Positions 25,490 through 34,712 are shown, numbered from the stretch's first letter. The stretch is DNA of 64,000 nt from Campylobacter jejuni (GCA_014305285.1 JACRSG010000001.1:1-64000), one strand, 5' to 3'. Numbers and translations: made by a program. Notes: a model not told the origin generated them from the letters alone.

Positions 25490-27302
25490 AGAAAGTGATT
25501 TTGAATTTTTTAAAAAATTAAAGATTAGAAGTGCTATTGATTTAGCACTTCTTTTACCTAAAAAAATTGAAAATTTAAATCCAAGTAAAAATCCTAAAGA
25601 AAATGAAATTTGCACTCAAAAAATCACTATAAAAAGTGTCAATTCAAGAAAAAATCAACTTTTTGGCTTGGGTTTTTGTGAAGAATGGCAAGAAAATATT
25701 TCTTTTGTATTTTTTCATCCTAGAGCTTGGCATTTTAGGGTTTGTAAAGTAGGTAAAGAACTTATTTTTAATGCTAAACTCTCGCGTTTTAATTACACTT
25801 GGCAATTTAACAATCCTAAAATTTTAACTTCTTTTGAGGGTTTTAGTCCAAAGTATCAAATTTTAGGCTTAAAAGATACAAAAATTGCTACTTTTATACA
25901 TAAATATCTTAGCTATGAAAATTTAAAAGAAAGTGGCATAGGGGATAAATATATACATTTTCTTTTAAATTTACATGCTTATGACGAAAAAAGTTTTTTT
26001 ATGTTTGAAAATTTGCAAAATTTTAGCAAAGATTTAAAATATATAGAAATATATAATTTTTTAAAGCGTTTAAAAGCTAAAAAAACGCATTTTAAAGCCC
26101 ATCAAATAAATGTTTTTAATATAGTTAATTGGCTTAAGGACTTACCTTTTTCTCTTACTAAAGATCAGCTCAATGCCTTAAAAGATATAGAAAAAGATTT
26201 ACACTCAAAAGAAGCTAAAAGGCGTGTGATTATGGGTGATGTTGGGTGTGGTAAAACCTTGGTTTTGCTTGGTGCGGCTTTGATGGTTTATCCTAAGCAA
26301 GCTATTTTAATGGCACCTACTAGTATTTTAGCATATCAGCTTTATGAGGAAGCTAAGAAATTTTTACCTGATTTTATGAATATTTTATTTATTAAAGGAG
26401 GTAAAAAAGAAAAAGATTTAGAACAAAATATCCAAAAAGCAAATCTTATCATAGGCACTCATGCTTTAATTCATTTAGAAAGTCATAATGCCGTGCTTGT
26501 AATGATAGATGAGCAACATCGTTTTGGCTCGGCTCAGCGTGAGAAAATTCATTCTTTAAATAAACAAGAATTTGTTCCTCATTTTATACAGTTTTCGGCT
26601 ACGCCTATTCCAAGAACCTTAAGTATGATACAGTCTGAACTTTTAAATTTTAGCTTTATTAAACAAATGCCTTTTAAAAAAGATATTACAACTTATTGCA
26701 TACAAAATGAAGGTTTTTCTAAGCTTAGCGAGAAGATCAAAGAAGAAATTGCTAAAAATCATCAAATTATCATTATTTATCCCTTAGTCAATGCAAGTGA
26801 TAGTATTCCTTATCTTTCTTTAGAGCAGGCTAGAGAGTATTGGCAGAGCCATTATGAAAAAGTTTTTGTAACTCATGGAAAAGATAAACAAAAAGATGAA
26901 ATTTTAGAGCGTTTTAGAGATGAGGGAAATATTTTACTAAGCACTACAATAGTAGAAGTAGGTATTTCTTTGCCAAGATTGAGTATGATAGTGATTGTAG
27001 GAGCGGAACGTTTAGGGCTTGCTACTTTACATCAACTTCGTGGTCGTGTAGGTCGTGTAGGGCTTAAAAGCGTTTGTTATCTTTATACTAAGCTTAAAGA
27101 AATTCCAAGTCGTTTAAAAGAATTTGCTAGTACTTTAGATGGATTTAAAATAGCAGAACTTGATCTTAAAAATCGTTTAAGTGGAGATTTACTCGATGGT
27201 TTTATACAACATGGAAATGAGTTTAAATTTTTTGATTTTTCTAAAGATGAGAAGATTTTAGAAGAGGTAAAAAAAGATTTGGCAAAAAAATTGCCAAATT
27301 AA
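25479..27302 (+). CDS. recG: ATP-dependent DNA helicase RecG
   Basis: Superfamily 2 helicase that remodels stalled forks and branched intermediates. The 607-residue product has a short wedge domain and the helicase motifs: Walker A MGDVGCGKT at about 253, APTSILAYQLY, Walker B IDEQHRFG, FSATPIPRTL, then STTIVEVGISLP and HQLRGRVGR in the second RecA domain. E. coli RecG is 693 residues, so the N-terminal wedge is reduced, as in other Epsilonproteobacteria. The ATG at 25479 is preferred over an upstream TTG. Confidence 0.93.
   Translation: MKIKESDFEFFKKLKIRSAIDLALLLPKKIENLNPSKNPKENEICTQKITIKSVNSRKNQLFGLGFCEEWQENISFVFFHPRAWHFRVCKVGKELIFNAKLSRFNYTWQFNNPKILTSFEGFSPKYQILGLKDTKIATFIHKYLSYENLKESGIGDKYIHFLLNLHAYDEKSFFMFENLQNFSKDLKYIEIYNFLKRLKAKKTHFKAHQINVFNIVNWLKDLPFSLTKDQLNALKDIEKDLHSKEAKRRVIMGDVGCGKTLVLLGAALMVYPKQAILMAPTSILAYQLYEEAKKFLPDFMNILFIKGGKKEKDLEQNIQKANLIIGTHALIHLESHNAVLVMIDEQHRFGSAQREKIHSLNKQEFVPHFIQFSATPIPRTLSMIQSELLNFSFIKQMPFKKDITTYCIQNEGFSKLSEKIKEEIAKNHQIIIIYPLVNASDSIPYLSLEQAREYWQSHYEKVFVTHGKDKQKDEILERFRDEGNILLSTTIVEVGISLPRLSMIVIVGAERLGLATLHQLRGRVGRVGLKSVCYLYTKLKEIPSRLKEFASTLDGFKIAELDLKNRLSGDLLDGFIQHGNEFKFFDFSKDEKILEEVKKDLAKKLPN
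27269..27299 (-). terminator. ctb terminator embedded in the recG 3' end
   Basis: On the minus strand a 9-bp stem (ATTTGGCAA with TTGCCAAAT, 5-base T loop) is followed by CTTTTTTTACC, a good U tract. It lies directly after the ctb stop and inside the last codons of recG. On the plus strand no T tract follows. Confidence 0.65.
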
Positions 27303-27682
27303 TGTCCACCGTATTTATAAAGCATATTTTGAAAATGCGAGGCTATCATTTGTGCACGTTCTAAAATAACTGCTTTCATTTCTTCACTATAAATCATATT
27401 TAAACTTTCTTCAAAAAGTTTTAGCCAAATTTCAAAAAACTCTTGAGGAAAAGGAGGTAGATCTAGATGCTTTTTTAAAGGCTGTCCATTATAATCACCT
27501 TCGCCTAAAAGCATACCTGCCCAAAAATTTCCTATTTTTACTTTATGTTCTTTCCACTCTTCATCACTTGTTCCAATAGCATTGTTAAAAATAGAACCTA
27601 AATCCTTATCTTTTCTAACTTTTTCATAAAATACTTCCATGAGTTTTGCTATGTTTTCTTGATTAATTGTTTCAAATTTCAT
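27299..27682 (-). CDS. ctb: Group III truncated haemoglobin Ctb
   Basis: A 127-residue globin of the 2-on-2 fold. The N-terminal half has the MKFETINQENIAKLMEVFYEKVRKD helix pair; the proximal His region reads LKKHLDLPPFPQEFFEIWLKLF, with the Trp typical of class III. In C. jejuni Ctb binds oxygen tightly, moderates respiration under microaerobiosis and belongs to the nitrosative-stress regulon of NssR. An NssR-type palindrome is 62 bp upstream, but the nssR gene next to it is broken here. The 3' end overlaps recG by 4 bp. Confidence 0.93.
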   Translation of the reverse strand: MKFETINQENIAKLMEVFYEKVRKDKDLGSIFNNAIGTSDEEWKEHKVKIGNFWAGMLLGEGDYNGQPLKKHLDLPPFPQEFFEIWLKLFEESLNMIYSEEMKAVILERAQMIASHFQNMLYKYGGH

Positions 27683-27744
27683 ATAAGCCTTTCTTAAATG
27701 TTAATTTTATGGCATTAATATAGCAAAAATAAGATAAATTAAAT

Positions 27745-27758
27745 TTAACATAAGTTAA
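27745..27758. promoter_or_regulatory. NssR-type operator TTAAC-N4-GTTAA
   Basis: A perfect 5-5 palindrome with a 4-base spacer (TTAACATAAGTTAA) lies between divergent ctb and the nssR remnant. It matches the CRP-family motif described for NssR. The spacing to ctb fits an activator site. Confidence 0.75.
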
Positions 27759-27774
27759 GAATGGAAAATATATA

Positions 27775-28367
27775 ATGAAAGATTATTTGGAACTTTTATC
27801 TAGTGTAGGAAAATTAAAAAAATTGCAAAAAAATAGTATTTTATTTTATGAAGGCGAAGAGGCTAAATTTTTTATTTTAAGAGAAAATACGCATTTATAA
27901 AAAGTACGGCAAGCGATAAAGCAATTACTTTGGATTATTTTACCCTCTAAATTTTATAGCAGAAAAAATGCCTGTGTTTTTAAAAAATTAAATTATCCTG
28001 CTAATGCTATTTTTTGAAGAAGATGGAGAAATTTTGGAGATTGATTTTGTTAATTTTCAAAATTTATGCAGTGAAAATAAAGAATTAATTTTTTACTCAT
28101 CAGTTTACTTTTTGATCAAATTAAAATTTTAGAAAATAAATTATCCCAAAAATGCATTAGATTTAAGGACGAGATTGTTAAAATATCTTTTGGAAAATGA
28201 GAAAAAATTAGATACAATTTCACAAAACAAATTGCAATTGATTTAAATGTTAGAGTACAATCTTTATCTAGAGTGCTAAAAGAATTTAAAATTTCAGAAC
28301 TTATTAATACAAAAAAGGTAGAATTGAAATTTTACATAAAGATATGATTATGAAAGAACTTTGGTAA
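27775..28367 (+). pseudogene. nssR: nssR remnant (CRP/FNR-family nitrosative stress regulator)
   Basis: The start MKDYLELLSSVGKLKKLQKN and FYEGEEAKFFIL is the N-terminal cNMP-like domain, ending in a stop at about 27898. Later fragments continue in shifting frames: NYPANAIF, FEEDGEILEIDFVNFQNLC, then the helix-turn-helix part IAIDLNVRVQSLSRVLKEFKISELIN, and the C-terminal MIMKELW with TAA at 28365-28367. Several indels break the frame, so no working regulator can be made. The identity rests on the CRP-like architecture, position beside ctb and remembered gene order. The decay looks old, with multiple lesions. Confidence 0.83.
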
Positions 28368-28382
28368 AATTTAAGGCAGGGA

Positions 28383-29084
28383 ATGGATTTTGATTTTATA
28401 TTAGCTCAAGCTCCCGCTTTTTTAACAGCTGCTTGGCTTACAATAAAACTAAGCTTTTTTGGAATTATTTTTTCTTTGATAATAGGCTTGTTTTGTATTT
28501 TAATGAGTTATTTTAAAATAAAAATTTTAGAAAATGTTTGTAAGATCTATATAGAGTTTTCAAGAAATACGCCTTTATTAATTCAACTTTTTTTCTTGTA
28601 TTATGCTTTGCCTAAATTTAACATACATTTAGAGCAAATTCCACTGCTTAATTTGATTTGTTCAAGTGTAGAAGAAACTTTAAGACCTTCTTTTGCTTGT
28701 GCTATAGTAGGGCTTAGTTTTTTAGGTGGTTCTTATATGGCTGAGAGTTTAAGGGCAGGATTTGAAGCCATAAGAAAACAGCAGTTTGAAGCGGGCTTAG
28801 CTTTGGGTTTTTCAAAATTTGGAAATTTGCGTTATGTGATTTTACCGCAGGCTTTGGCTATTTCTATGCCAAGCATTAGCGCTAATATTATATTTTTAAT
28901 CAAAGAAACTTCAGTAGTTAGTATTATTGCCTTGCCAGATTTGGTTAATTTAATGAAGAGTTTAAATTCCTTAACCTATAAAACAGATGAGCTATTATTT
29001 TTGTTATTTATGGGATATTTGTGTATTATCTTGCCTTTATCTTTTATTTTGTTAAAGTTTGAAAAAAGGTTGCTTCATGCTTGA
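28383..29084 (+). CDS. Amino-acid ABC transporter permease (first)
   Basis: A 233-residue His/Glu/Gln/Arg-type permease with about five membrane helices. The EAA loop (FEAIRKQQFEAGLALGFSKF) for contact with the ATPase is at about 135-155, and ILPQALAISMPS follows, typical of GlnP/HisM proteins. It begins 15 bp after the nssR remnant and overlaps the second permease gene by 8 bp. The transported amino acid is unknown. Confidence 0.9.
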   Translation: MDFDFILAQAPAFLTAAWLTIKLSFFGIIFSLIIGLFCILMSYFKIKILENVCKIYIEFSRNTPLLIQLFFLYYALPKFNIHLEQIPLLNLICSSVEETLRPSFACAIVGLSFLGGSYMAESLRAGFEAIRKQQFEAGLALGFSKFGNLRYVILPQALAISMPSISANIIFLIKETSVVSIIALPDLVNLMKSLNSLTYKTDELLFLLFMGYLCIILPLSFILLKFEKRLLHA

Positions 29085-29733
29085 ACTTTTAAATACAGAT
29101 ACGCTTTTAAGACTCTGGCAAGGACTTTTTATCACTCTTGAAATTTCATTTATCAGTATTATTACTACTTCGATAGGTGGGTTATTTTTAGGAATTTTAA
29201 TGAGTTTTAAAAATACCTATATTTATACTTTTTGTCGTTTGGGTTTGGAATTTGTACGTGTTATGCCACTTTTGGTATGGCTTTTTGTAGTATATTTTGG
29301 TTTTCCTAGATGGTTTGGGTGGGATTTGAGTTCTGTGAGTGCAGCTATTATTGTTTTTAGCATTTGGGGTTGTTTTGAGATGATGGATTTGGTGCGTGTT
29401 TCCTTGCAGAGTATTCCAAAACATCAGTATGAAAGTGCATCATCTTTAGGTTTAAATACAGTGCAAAGTTTTGTTTATGTTATTATTCCCCAAGCCATGC
29501 GCCGTTTAACTCCTATGAGCATGAATTTGCTTACACGCATGATTAAAAGCACAACCTTTGCTTATTTAATCGGTGCAGTAGAGCTTGTAAAAGTGGGGCA
29601 ACAAATTATAGAATTTCACAATAGAAATGATTTTGCACCTTTTATTATTTATGGTTTGATTTTTTTTATCTTTTTTATACTTTGTTATCCTATCACTTTA
29701 TATTCAAGAAAATTAGAGAAAAAATGGAGCTAA
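29077..29733 (+). CDS. Amino-acid ABC transporter permease (second)
   Basis: A 218-residue partner permease. It shows [20 protein letters not shown] and the EAA loop [20 protein letters not shown] followed by [16 protein letters not shown]. The ATG at 29077 overlaps the previous stop; an upstream in-frame ATG lies in the neighbour's coding sequence without a better ribosome binding site. It ends 1 bp before the ATPase gene. Together the two would form the heterodimeric membrane channel. Confidence 0.9.
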   Translation: MLELLNTDTLLRLWQGLFITLEISFISIITTSIGGLFLGILMSFKNTYIYTFCRLGLEFVRVMPLLVWLFVVYFGFPRWFGWDLSSVSAAIIVFSIWGCFEMMDLVRVSLQSIPKHQYESASSLGLNTVQSFVYVIIPQAMRRLTPMSMNLLTRMIKSTTFAYLIGAVELVKVGQQIIEFHNRNDFAPFIIYGLIFFIFFILCYPITLYSRKLEKKWS

Positions 29734-29734
29734 A

Positions 29735-30472
29735 ATGAGTATATTGAAAATAGAAAATTTACAAAAGTATTATGGTTTACACCATGCTTTAAAAGATATT
29801 AATTTAGAAGTTAAGGCTAAGGAAGTTGTGGTGATTTTAGGTCCTAGCGGGTGTGGAAAATCTACACTTTTGCGTTGCATTAATGGGCTTGAAGAGATTG
29901 CAAGTGGTAATATTTATATTGATAATGAGAAAATAGATAAAGATTTTAAAGAATGGCCAAGAATGCGTCAAAAAGTTGGCATGGTTTTTCAATCTTATGA
30001 ACTTTTTGAGCATTTAAGTGTTGAAGAAAATATACTTTTAGGACCTATGAAAGTACAAAAAAGAAAAAAAGACGAGGTTTTAAAAGAGGCTAAAATTTGG
30101 CTTGAAAAAGTAGGGCTTTTACATAAAATTCACGCTTACCCAAGAGAACTTAGTGGAGGACAAAAGCAAAGAATTGCTATAGTAAGAAGTTTGTGTATGA
30201 ATCCTGAGTTGATGCTTTTTGATGAGGTTACGGCTGCACTTGATCCTGAGATTGTTAGAGAAGTTTTAGAAGTGATGTTAAATCTTGCAAAAGAGGGTAT
30301 GACTATGCTTATTGTTACTCATGAAATGGGTTTTGCCAAAGCTGTAGCAGATAAAATCATTTTTATGGACGAGGGAAAAATTATCGAAGAAAATAAACCT
30401 CAAAGTTTCTTTGAAAAACCAAAGAGCGAAAGAGCAAAAAAATTTTTAAATTTGTTTGATTATCATAAATAG
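29735..30472 (+). CDS. Amino-acid ABC transporter ATP-binding protein
   Basis: A 245-residue ABC ATPase of the polar amino-acid (GlnQ-like) class. It has Walker [10 protein letters not shown] at about 34-42, Q loop [13 protein letters not shown], signature LSGGQKQR, Walker [14 protein letters not shown] and H loop VTHEMGFA. It powers the two permeases directly upstream. No periplasmic binding protein gene is in or near this three-gene unit. Confidence 0.94.
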   Translation: MSILKIENLQKYYGLHHALKDINLEVKAKEVVVILGPSGCGKSTLLRCINGLEEIASGNIYIDNEKIDKDFKEWPRMRQKVGMVFQSYELFEHLSVEENILLGPMKVQKRKKDEVLKEAKIWLEKVGLLHKIHAYPRELSGGQKQRIAIVRSLCMNPELMLFDEVTAALDPEIVREVLEVMLNLAKEGMTMLIVTHEMGFAKAVADKIIFMDEGKIIEENKPQSFFEKPKSERAKKFLNLFDYHK

Positions 30473-30533
30473 ATAAAAAATAATATTGGTTTCATTAAAA
30501 GAGCTAAAATTTTATAGAAAAACTAAAAAAGTC

Positions 30534-30562
30534 TTGACAAAAATTTTTTTTTGAGTTATAAT
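30534..30562 (+). promoter_or_regulatory. Consensus sigma70 promoter of the tRNA-tuf block
   Basis: TTGACA (30534-30539) and TATAAT (30557-30562) are separated by exactly 17 bp, the full consensus. It lies 17 bp before tRNA-Thr. Campylobacter promoters seldom have a recognisable -35, so this one should be very strong. Confidence 0.9.
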
Positions 30563-30578
30563 CTCACTTTTATTTTTT

Positions 30579-30654
30579 GCTGGTTTAGCTCAGTTGGTAG
30601 AGCAGCTGCCTTGTAAGCAGCAGGTCGGGGGTTCAAGTCCCTTAACCAGCTCCA
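30579..30654 (+). tRNA. tRNA-Thr (UGU)
   Basis: A 76-nt cloverleaf GCTGGTT...AACCAGCTCCA with CCA encoded. The anticodon loop CTTGTAA carries TGT at 30612-30614, reading ACA and related threonine codons. First of four tRNAs ahead of tuf. Confidence 0.96.
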
Positions 30655-30703
30655 TTTATTTTAGCAGTGTTTGACCAGAATATTGAAAAAGCAATATTTT
30701 GAT

Positions 30704-30789
<86 letters not shown>

Positions 30790-30795
30790 TGCTTT

Positions 30796-30872
30796 GCGGG
30801 AGTAGCTCAGTTGGCTAGAGCATCAGCCTTCCAAGCTGAGGGTCGCGGGTTCGAGTCCCGTTTCCCGCTCCA
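30796..30872 (+). tRNA. tRNA-Gly (UCC)
   Basis: A 77-nt cloverleaf GCGGGAG...TTCCCGCTCCA. The anticodon stem TCAGC/GCTGA encloses CTTCCAA with anticodon TCC. It starts 6 bp after tRNA-Tyr, so both mature from one precursor. Confidence 0.96.
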
Positions 30873-30959
30873 ATAATTTAAAAGAACTGGGAGCTGTATT
30901 TTAAAACCTTTAACTTACAGTATATATCCCATTAAGAGTTTTTGTTGTCTGTTATTGTG

Positions 30960-30965
30960 TATAAT
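30960..30965 (+). promoter_or_regulatory. Possible second -10 before tRNA-Thr(GGU)-tuf
   Basis: TGTATAATTTTTC places a TATAAT 11 bp before the fourth tRNA in the 103-bp gap after tRNA-Gly. It could boost tuf independently of the upstream promoter. Confidence 0.5.
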
Positions 30966-30975
30966 TTTTCTGAGC

Positions 30976-31050
<75 letters not shown>

Positions 31051-31118
31051 TGAATTGAAAAAATTATATAAATATAAGACTTGCTTTGCTCAATTTATTT
31101 TTATACGGAGGAAAAAAA

Positions 31119-32318
31119 ATGGCTAAAGAAAAATTTTCACGCAATAAGCCACACGTAAATATTGGTACTATTGGTCACGTTGACCATGGTAAAACTACTT
31201 TAACAGCTGCTATTTCTGCTGTTCTTTCTAGAAGAGGTTTGGCAGAGCTTAAAGATTATGATAATATCGATAATGCTCCAGAGGAAAAAGAGCGTGGTAT
31301 TACTATTGCTACTTCTCATATTGAATATGAAACAGACAATCGTCACTATGCGCATGTTGACTGCCCAGGTCACGCAGATTATGTTAAAAACATGATTACA
31401 GGTGCTGCACAAATGGATGGAGCGATCTTGGTTGTTTCTGCTGCAGATGGTCCTATGCCACAAACTAGAGAGCACATTCTTCTTTCTCGTCAAGTAGGCG
31501 TTCCATATATTGTTGTTTTTATGAATAAAGCAGATATGGTTGATGATGCTGAACTTTTAGAGTTGGTTGAAATGGAAATTAGAGAATTATTAAGTTCTTA
31601 TGATTTCCCAGGCGATGATACACCTATTATTTCTGGTTCTGCTTTAAAAGCTCTTGAAGAAGCTAAAGCTGGACAAGATGGCGAATGGTCAGCGAAAATT
31701 ATGGATCTTATGGCCGCAGTTGATAGCTATATTCCAACTCCAACTCGTGATACTGAAAAAGACTTCTTAATGCCAATTGAAGATGTTTTCTCAATTTCAG
31801 GTCGTGGTACTGTTGTTACAGGTAGAATTGAAAAAGGTGTTGTAAAAGTAGGTGATACTATTGAAATCGTTGGTATTAAAGATACTCAAACAACAACTGT
31901 AACAGGTGTTGAGATGTTTAGAAAAGAAATGGATCAAGGTGAAGCAGGAGATAACGTAGGTGTTCTTCTTCGTGGTACTAAAAAAGAAGAAGTTATCCGT
32001 GGTATGGTTCTTGCTAAACCAAAATCAATTACTCCACACACTGACTTTGAAGCTGAAGTTTATATCTTAAATAAAGATGAAGGTGGTAGACATACTCCAT
32101 TCTTTAACAACTATAGACCACAGTTTTATGTAAGAACAACTGACGTTACCGGTTCAATTAAATTAGCTGATGGTGTTGAAATGGTTATGCCAGGTGAAAA
32201 TGTAAGAATTACTGTAAGCTTGATCGCTCCAGTAGCACTTGAAGAAGGAACTCGTTTTGCTATTCGTGAAGGTGGTAAAACTGTTGGTTCAGGTGTTGTT
32301 TCTAAAATTATTAAATAA
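31119..32318 (+). CDS. tuf: Elongation factor Tu
   Basis: GTPase that delivers aminoacyl-tRNA to the ribosome. The 399 residues start [19 protein letters not shown], with a GGAGG ribosome binding site before this ATG; an in-frame ATG 33 bp upstream is too far from it. G motifs are GHVDHGKT (P loop), DCPGHADY and the NKAD loop, and the switch I region has RGITI. It is the only tuf in this window. A strong hairpin follows the stop, partly separating it from rpmG. Confidence 0.98.
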
Positions 32319-32323
32319 TTTAA

Positions 32324-32357
32324 TAAAGCCAAGTTAAAAGCTTGGCTTTAATTTTTT
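32324..32357 (+). terminator. Terminator/attenuator after tuf
   Basis: A 10-bp stem (TAAAGCCAAG with CTTGGCTTTA) and a 7-base loop precede ATTTTTTA. It lies between tuf and rpmG and probably sets the step-down from tuf to the downstream operon. Confidence 0.8.
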
Positions 32358-32370
32358 AAGGAAAATTAAA

Positions 32371-32529
32371 ATGAGAATTAAAGTTGGTTTGAAGTGTGAA
32401 GAATGTGGTGATATTAATTATAGCACCTATAAAAATAGTAAGAATACTACTGAAAAATTAGAATTAAAAAAATATTGTCCAAGATTAAAAAAACATACAC
32501 TTCACAAAGAAGTTAAGTTAAAAAGTTAA
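32371..32529 (+). CDS. rpmG: 50S ribosomal protein L33
   Basis: A 52-residue ribosomal protein, [19 protein letters not shown] through [14 protein letters not shown]. The zinc-ribbon form of L33 has two CxxC pairs. Here the first (CEEC) is complete but the second keeps only the first Cys (CPRL), so zinc binding is probably altered or lost. It is preceded by AAGGAAAA and followed 13 bp later by tRNA-Trp. Confidence 0.95.
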
Positions 32530-32542
32530 GCTTTGTGCCCTT

Positions 32543-32618
32543 AGGGCAATAGCTCCAACGGTAGAGCACCGGATTCCAAATCCGATGGTTGGGGGTTCGA
32601 ATCCCTCTTGCCCTGCCA
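32543..32618 (+). tRNA. tRNA-Trp (CCA)
   Basis: A 76-nt cloverleaf AGGGCAA...TTGCCCTGCCA with encoded CCA. The anticodon loop TTCCAAA carries CCA. It is placed between rpmG and secE, as in many bacteria, and is probably cut from the operon transcript. Confidence 0.96.
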
Positions 32619-32636
32619 TAATTAAGGTTTAAATAA

Positions 32637-32816
32637 ATGGAAAAATTAATAACTTATTTTAAATTATCAAAAGCCGAATTAAGGAAAGTAATTTTTCCTT
32701 TAAAAGAACAGGTAAGAAATGCCTATATTACAGTTTTTGTAGTTGTTGCGGTGATTTCTTTGTTTTTGGCGTTAGTGGATTGGTTTATGTCCTTTATTGT
32801 TTCTGCGATTGTATAA
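32637..32816 (+). CDS. secE: Preprotein translocase subunit SecE
   Basis: A 59-residue single-span protein of the SecYEG channel. The N-terminal amphipathic helix (MEKLITYFKLSKAELRKVIFP) is followed by the conserved turn KEQV and one membrane helix (VFVVVAVISLFLALVDWFM). It has the short minimal SecE form with one span instead of the three of E. coli. The gene starts 18 bp after tRNA-Trp and is followed 9 bp later by nusG. Confidence 0.95.
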   Translation: MEKLITYFKLSKAELRKVIFPLKEQVRNAYITVFVVVAVISLFLALVDWFMSFIVSAIV

Positions 32817-32825
32817 GGAGAGCAA

Positions 32826-33359
32826 ATGAGTACTCATAAATGGTATGCAATTCAAACTTATGCTGGCAGTGAAATGGCAGTTAAAAGAGCCATTGAAAAT
32901 TTAGTAAAAGATAACGGAATTGAAGAACAACTTAAAGAAATTGTTGTTCCAACTGAAGATGTTATTGAATTTAAGAATGGAAAGGAGAAGATTAGCGAAA
33001 GAAGTTTGTATTCAGGATATGTTTTTGCACTTCTTGATTTAACTACAGAGCTTTGGCATCGCATTCAATCTCTTCCAAAGGTTGGTCGTTTTATTGGAGA
33101 ATCCAAAAAACCAACCCCTTTAACAGAAAAAGATATTAATTTGATTTTAGAAAAAGTTCACAATCGTGCAGCTCCTAAACCAAAGATTTCTTTTGAAGAA
33201 GGGGAAAATGTGAGAATTATAGAAGGACCATTTGCAAACTTTACTGCAATTGTGGAAGAGTATGACATGGTTCGTGGTTTATTAAAACTAAATGTTTCTA
33301 TTTTTGGACGCTCAACTCCAGTGGAAATCTTATATTCTCAAGTTGAGAAAATAATTTAA
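32826..33359 (+). CDS. nusG: Transcription termination/antitermination protein NusG
   Basis: A 177-residue factor that binds RNA polymerase and couples it to Rho or the ribosome. The NGN domain begins [21 protein letters not shown] and includes [14 protein letters not shown] and PKVGRFIG. The C-terminal KOW domain is at about 125-175 ([24 protein letters not shown]). The ribosome binding site AAGGAGA overlaps the secE end. It opens the L11-L1-L10-L12 block. Confidence 0.97.
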   Translation: MSTHKWYAIQTYAGSEMAVKRAIENLVKDNGIEEQLKEIVVPTEDVIEFKNGKEKISERSLYSGYVFALLDLTTELWHRIQSLPKVGRFIGESKKPTPLTEKDINLILEKVHNRAAPKPKISFEEGENVRIIEGPFANFTAIVEEYDMVRGLLKLNVSIFGRSTPVEILYSQVEKII

Positions 33360-33385
33360 TTTATATCAAGCTAAGGAGATTTGTT

Positions 33386-33811
33386 ATGGCTAAAAAAGTC
33401 GTAGGCGAAATTAAATTGCAAATTGCTGCCACAAAAGCAAACCCATCACCACCTGTTGGTCCTGCTTTAGGTCAGCAAGGTGTTAATATTATGGAGTTTT
33501 GTAAGGCTTTTAATGAAAGAACAAAAGATATGGCAGGTTTTAATATTCCTGTTGTTATCACTGTTTATGCAGATAAAAGTTTTACTTTTATTATAAAACA
33601 ACCACCAGCTACTGATTTAATTAAAAAAGCAGCTGGAATTTCTAAAGGTACGGATAATCCACTTAAAAATAAAGTGGGCAAGTTAACTCGTGCTCAAGTT
33701 TTAGAAATAGTAGATAAGAAAATTGCAGATTTAAACACTAAAGATAGAGATCAAGCTGCTAAAATTATTGCAGGTTCAGCTCGTTCTATGGGTGTTGAAA
33801 TTGTAGATTAA
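33386..33811 (+). CDS. rplK: 50S ribosomal protein L11
   Basis: A 141-residue protein of the GTPase-associated centre that binds 23S rRNA with L10. The N-terminal [34 protein letters not shown] and the rRNA-binding C-terminal domain ([21 protein letters not shown]) are clear. It is 26 bp after nusG and 54 bp before rplA, with a GC hairpin in the gap. Confidence 0.98.
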   Translation: MAKKVVGEIKLQIAATKANPSPPVGPALGQQGVNIMEFCKAFNERTKDMAGFNIPVVITVYADKSFTFIIKQPPATDLIKKAAGISKGTDNPLKNKVGKLTRAQVLEIVDKKIADLNTKDRDQAAKIIAGSARSMGVEIVD

Positions 33812-33818
33812 TCCTTTC

Positions 33819-33839
33819 ACCGCCAAGGTAAAAGGCGGT
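33819..33839 (+). promoter_or_regulatory. Hairpin between rplK and rplA
   Basis: ACCGCC pairs with GGCGGT around a 9-base loop in an otherwise AT-rich gap just before the rplA ribosome binding site. It may be a processing or regulatory element; classic L1 feedback sites lie before rplK, so that role is uncertain. Confidence 0.45.
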
Positions 33840-33865
33840 AGCACTTTAAAATGCGGAGAAAATAA

Positions 33866-34567
33866 ATGGCTAAGATAGCGAAAAGATTAAAAGAATTATC
33901 ACAAAAAATTGATTCAAATAAAGAGTATACTTTAAGTGATGCAATTGATACAATAAAGACTTTAAAGTCTGCTAAATTTGATGAAACTGTAGAAATTGCT
34001 TTAAAACTTAATGTTGATCCAAGACATGCAGATCAAATGGTAAGAGGATCTGTTGTTTTGCCTGCTGGAACAGGCAAAAAAGTTCGTGTTGCTGTAATTG
34101 CAAAAGATGCAAAAGCTGATGAAGCAAAAAATGCTGGTGCAGATATTGTGGGTAGCGATGATTTAGTAGAAGAAATTCAAAAAGGTAATATGAATTTTGA
34201 TGTTTTGATTGCTACTCCAAATTTAATGGGACTTGTTGGTAAAGTTGGTAGAATTTTAGGGCCAAAAGGTTTAATGCCAAATCCTAAAACTGGAACAGTG
34301 ACTATGGATGTTGCTCAAGCAGTTAATAATGCAAAAAGTGGTCAGGTAAATTTCCGTGTTGATAAGCAAGGAAATATCCATGCAGGTCTTGGTAAAGTAA
34401 GTTTTTCTAAAGAACAATTATGGGATAATGTTAGCACTTTTGTAAAAGCAATTAACAAACACAAACCTGCTGCAGCTAAAGGTAGATATATTAAAAATGC
34501 GGCTTTATCTTTGACAATGAGCCCTTCTGTGAAACTTGAAACACAAGAATTGCTTGATATGAAATAA
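33866..34567 (+). CDS. rplA: 50S ribosomal protein L1
   Basis: A 233-residue protein of the ribosomal stalk by the E site. It shows the family patterns [38 protein letters not shown], and the signature [21 protein letters not shown], ending near [11 protein letters not shown]. It is followed by a strong terminator-like hairpin and then the L10 leader, so rplJL have some separate control. Confidence 0.98.
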   Translation: MAKIAKRLKELSQKIDSNKEYTLSDAIDTIKTLKSAKFDETVEIALKLNVDPRHADQMVRGSVVLPAGTGKKVRVAVIAKDAKADEAKNAGADIVGSDDLVEEIQKGNMNFDVLIATPNLMGLVGKVGRILGPKGLMPNPKTGTVTMDVAQAVNNAKSGQVNFRVDKQGNIHAGLGKVSFSKEQLWDNVSTFVKAINKHKPAAAKGRYIKNAALSLTMSPSVKLETQELLDMK

Positions 34568-34596
34568 GAGTTGCTTTTTTGCAACTCTTTTGTTTT
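34567..34596 (+). terminator. Terminator hairpin after rplA
   Basis: AGAGTTGC pairs with GCAACTCT around TTTTTT, followed by TTTGTTTT. It overlaps the end of rplA's stop region and would reduce read-through into rplJ. Confidence 0.82.
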
Positions 34597-34712
34597 AAAA
34601 TAAACATTTGAAAAAATTTTTGATTTTTTGAGATGTTTATTTTAGATTGAAGATAGTCGAGGCGTAAGCTTAATTGGATTTCCACTCTGCTTGAAATCTC
34701 AATCGGAAAGGA
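34597..34712 (+). promoter_or_regulatory. Candidate L10 leader of rplJ-rplL
   Basis: An 11-bp perfect inverted repeat (AAAATAAACAT at 34597-34607, ATGTTTATTTT at 34633-34643) is followed by a GC-richer block before rplJ that can fold with GATTG (about 34646) against CAATC (about 34701) and GGATTT against AAATCT. In most bacteria the L10-L12 complex binds a leader at this place to repress its own translation. The fold is read by eye only. Confidence 0.5.
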
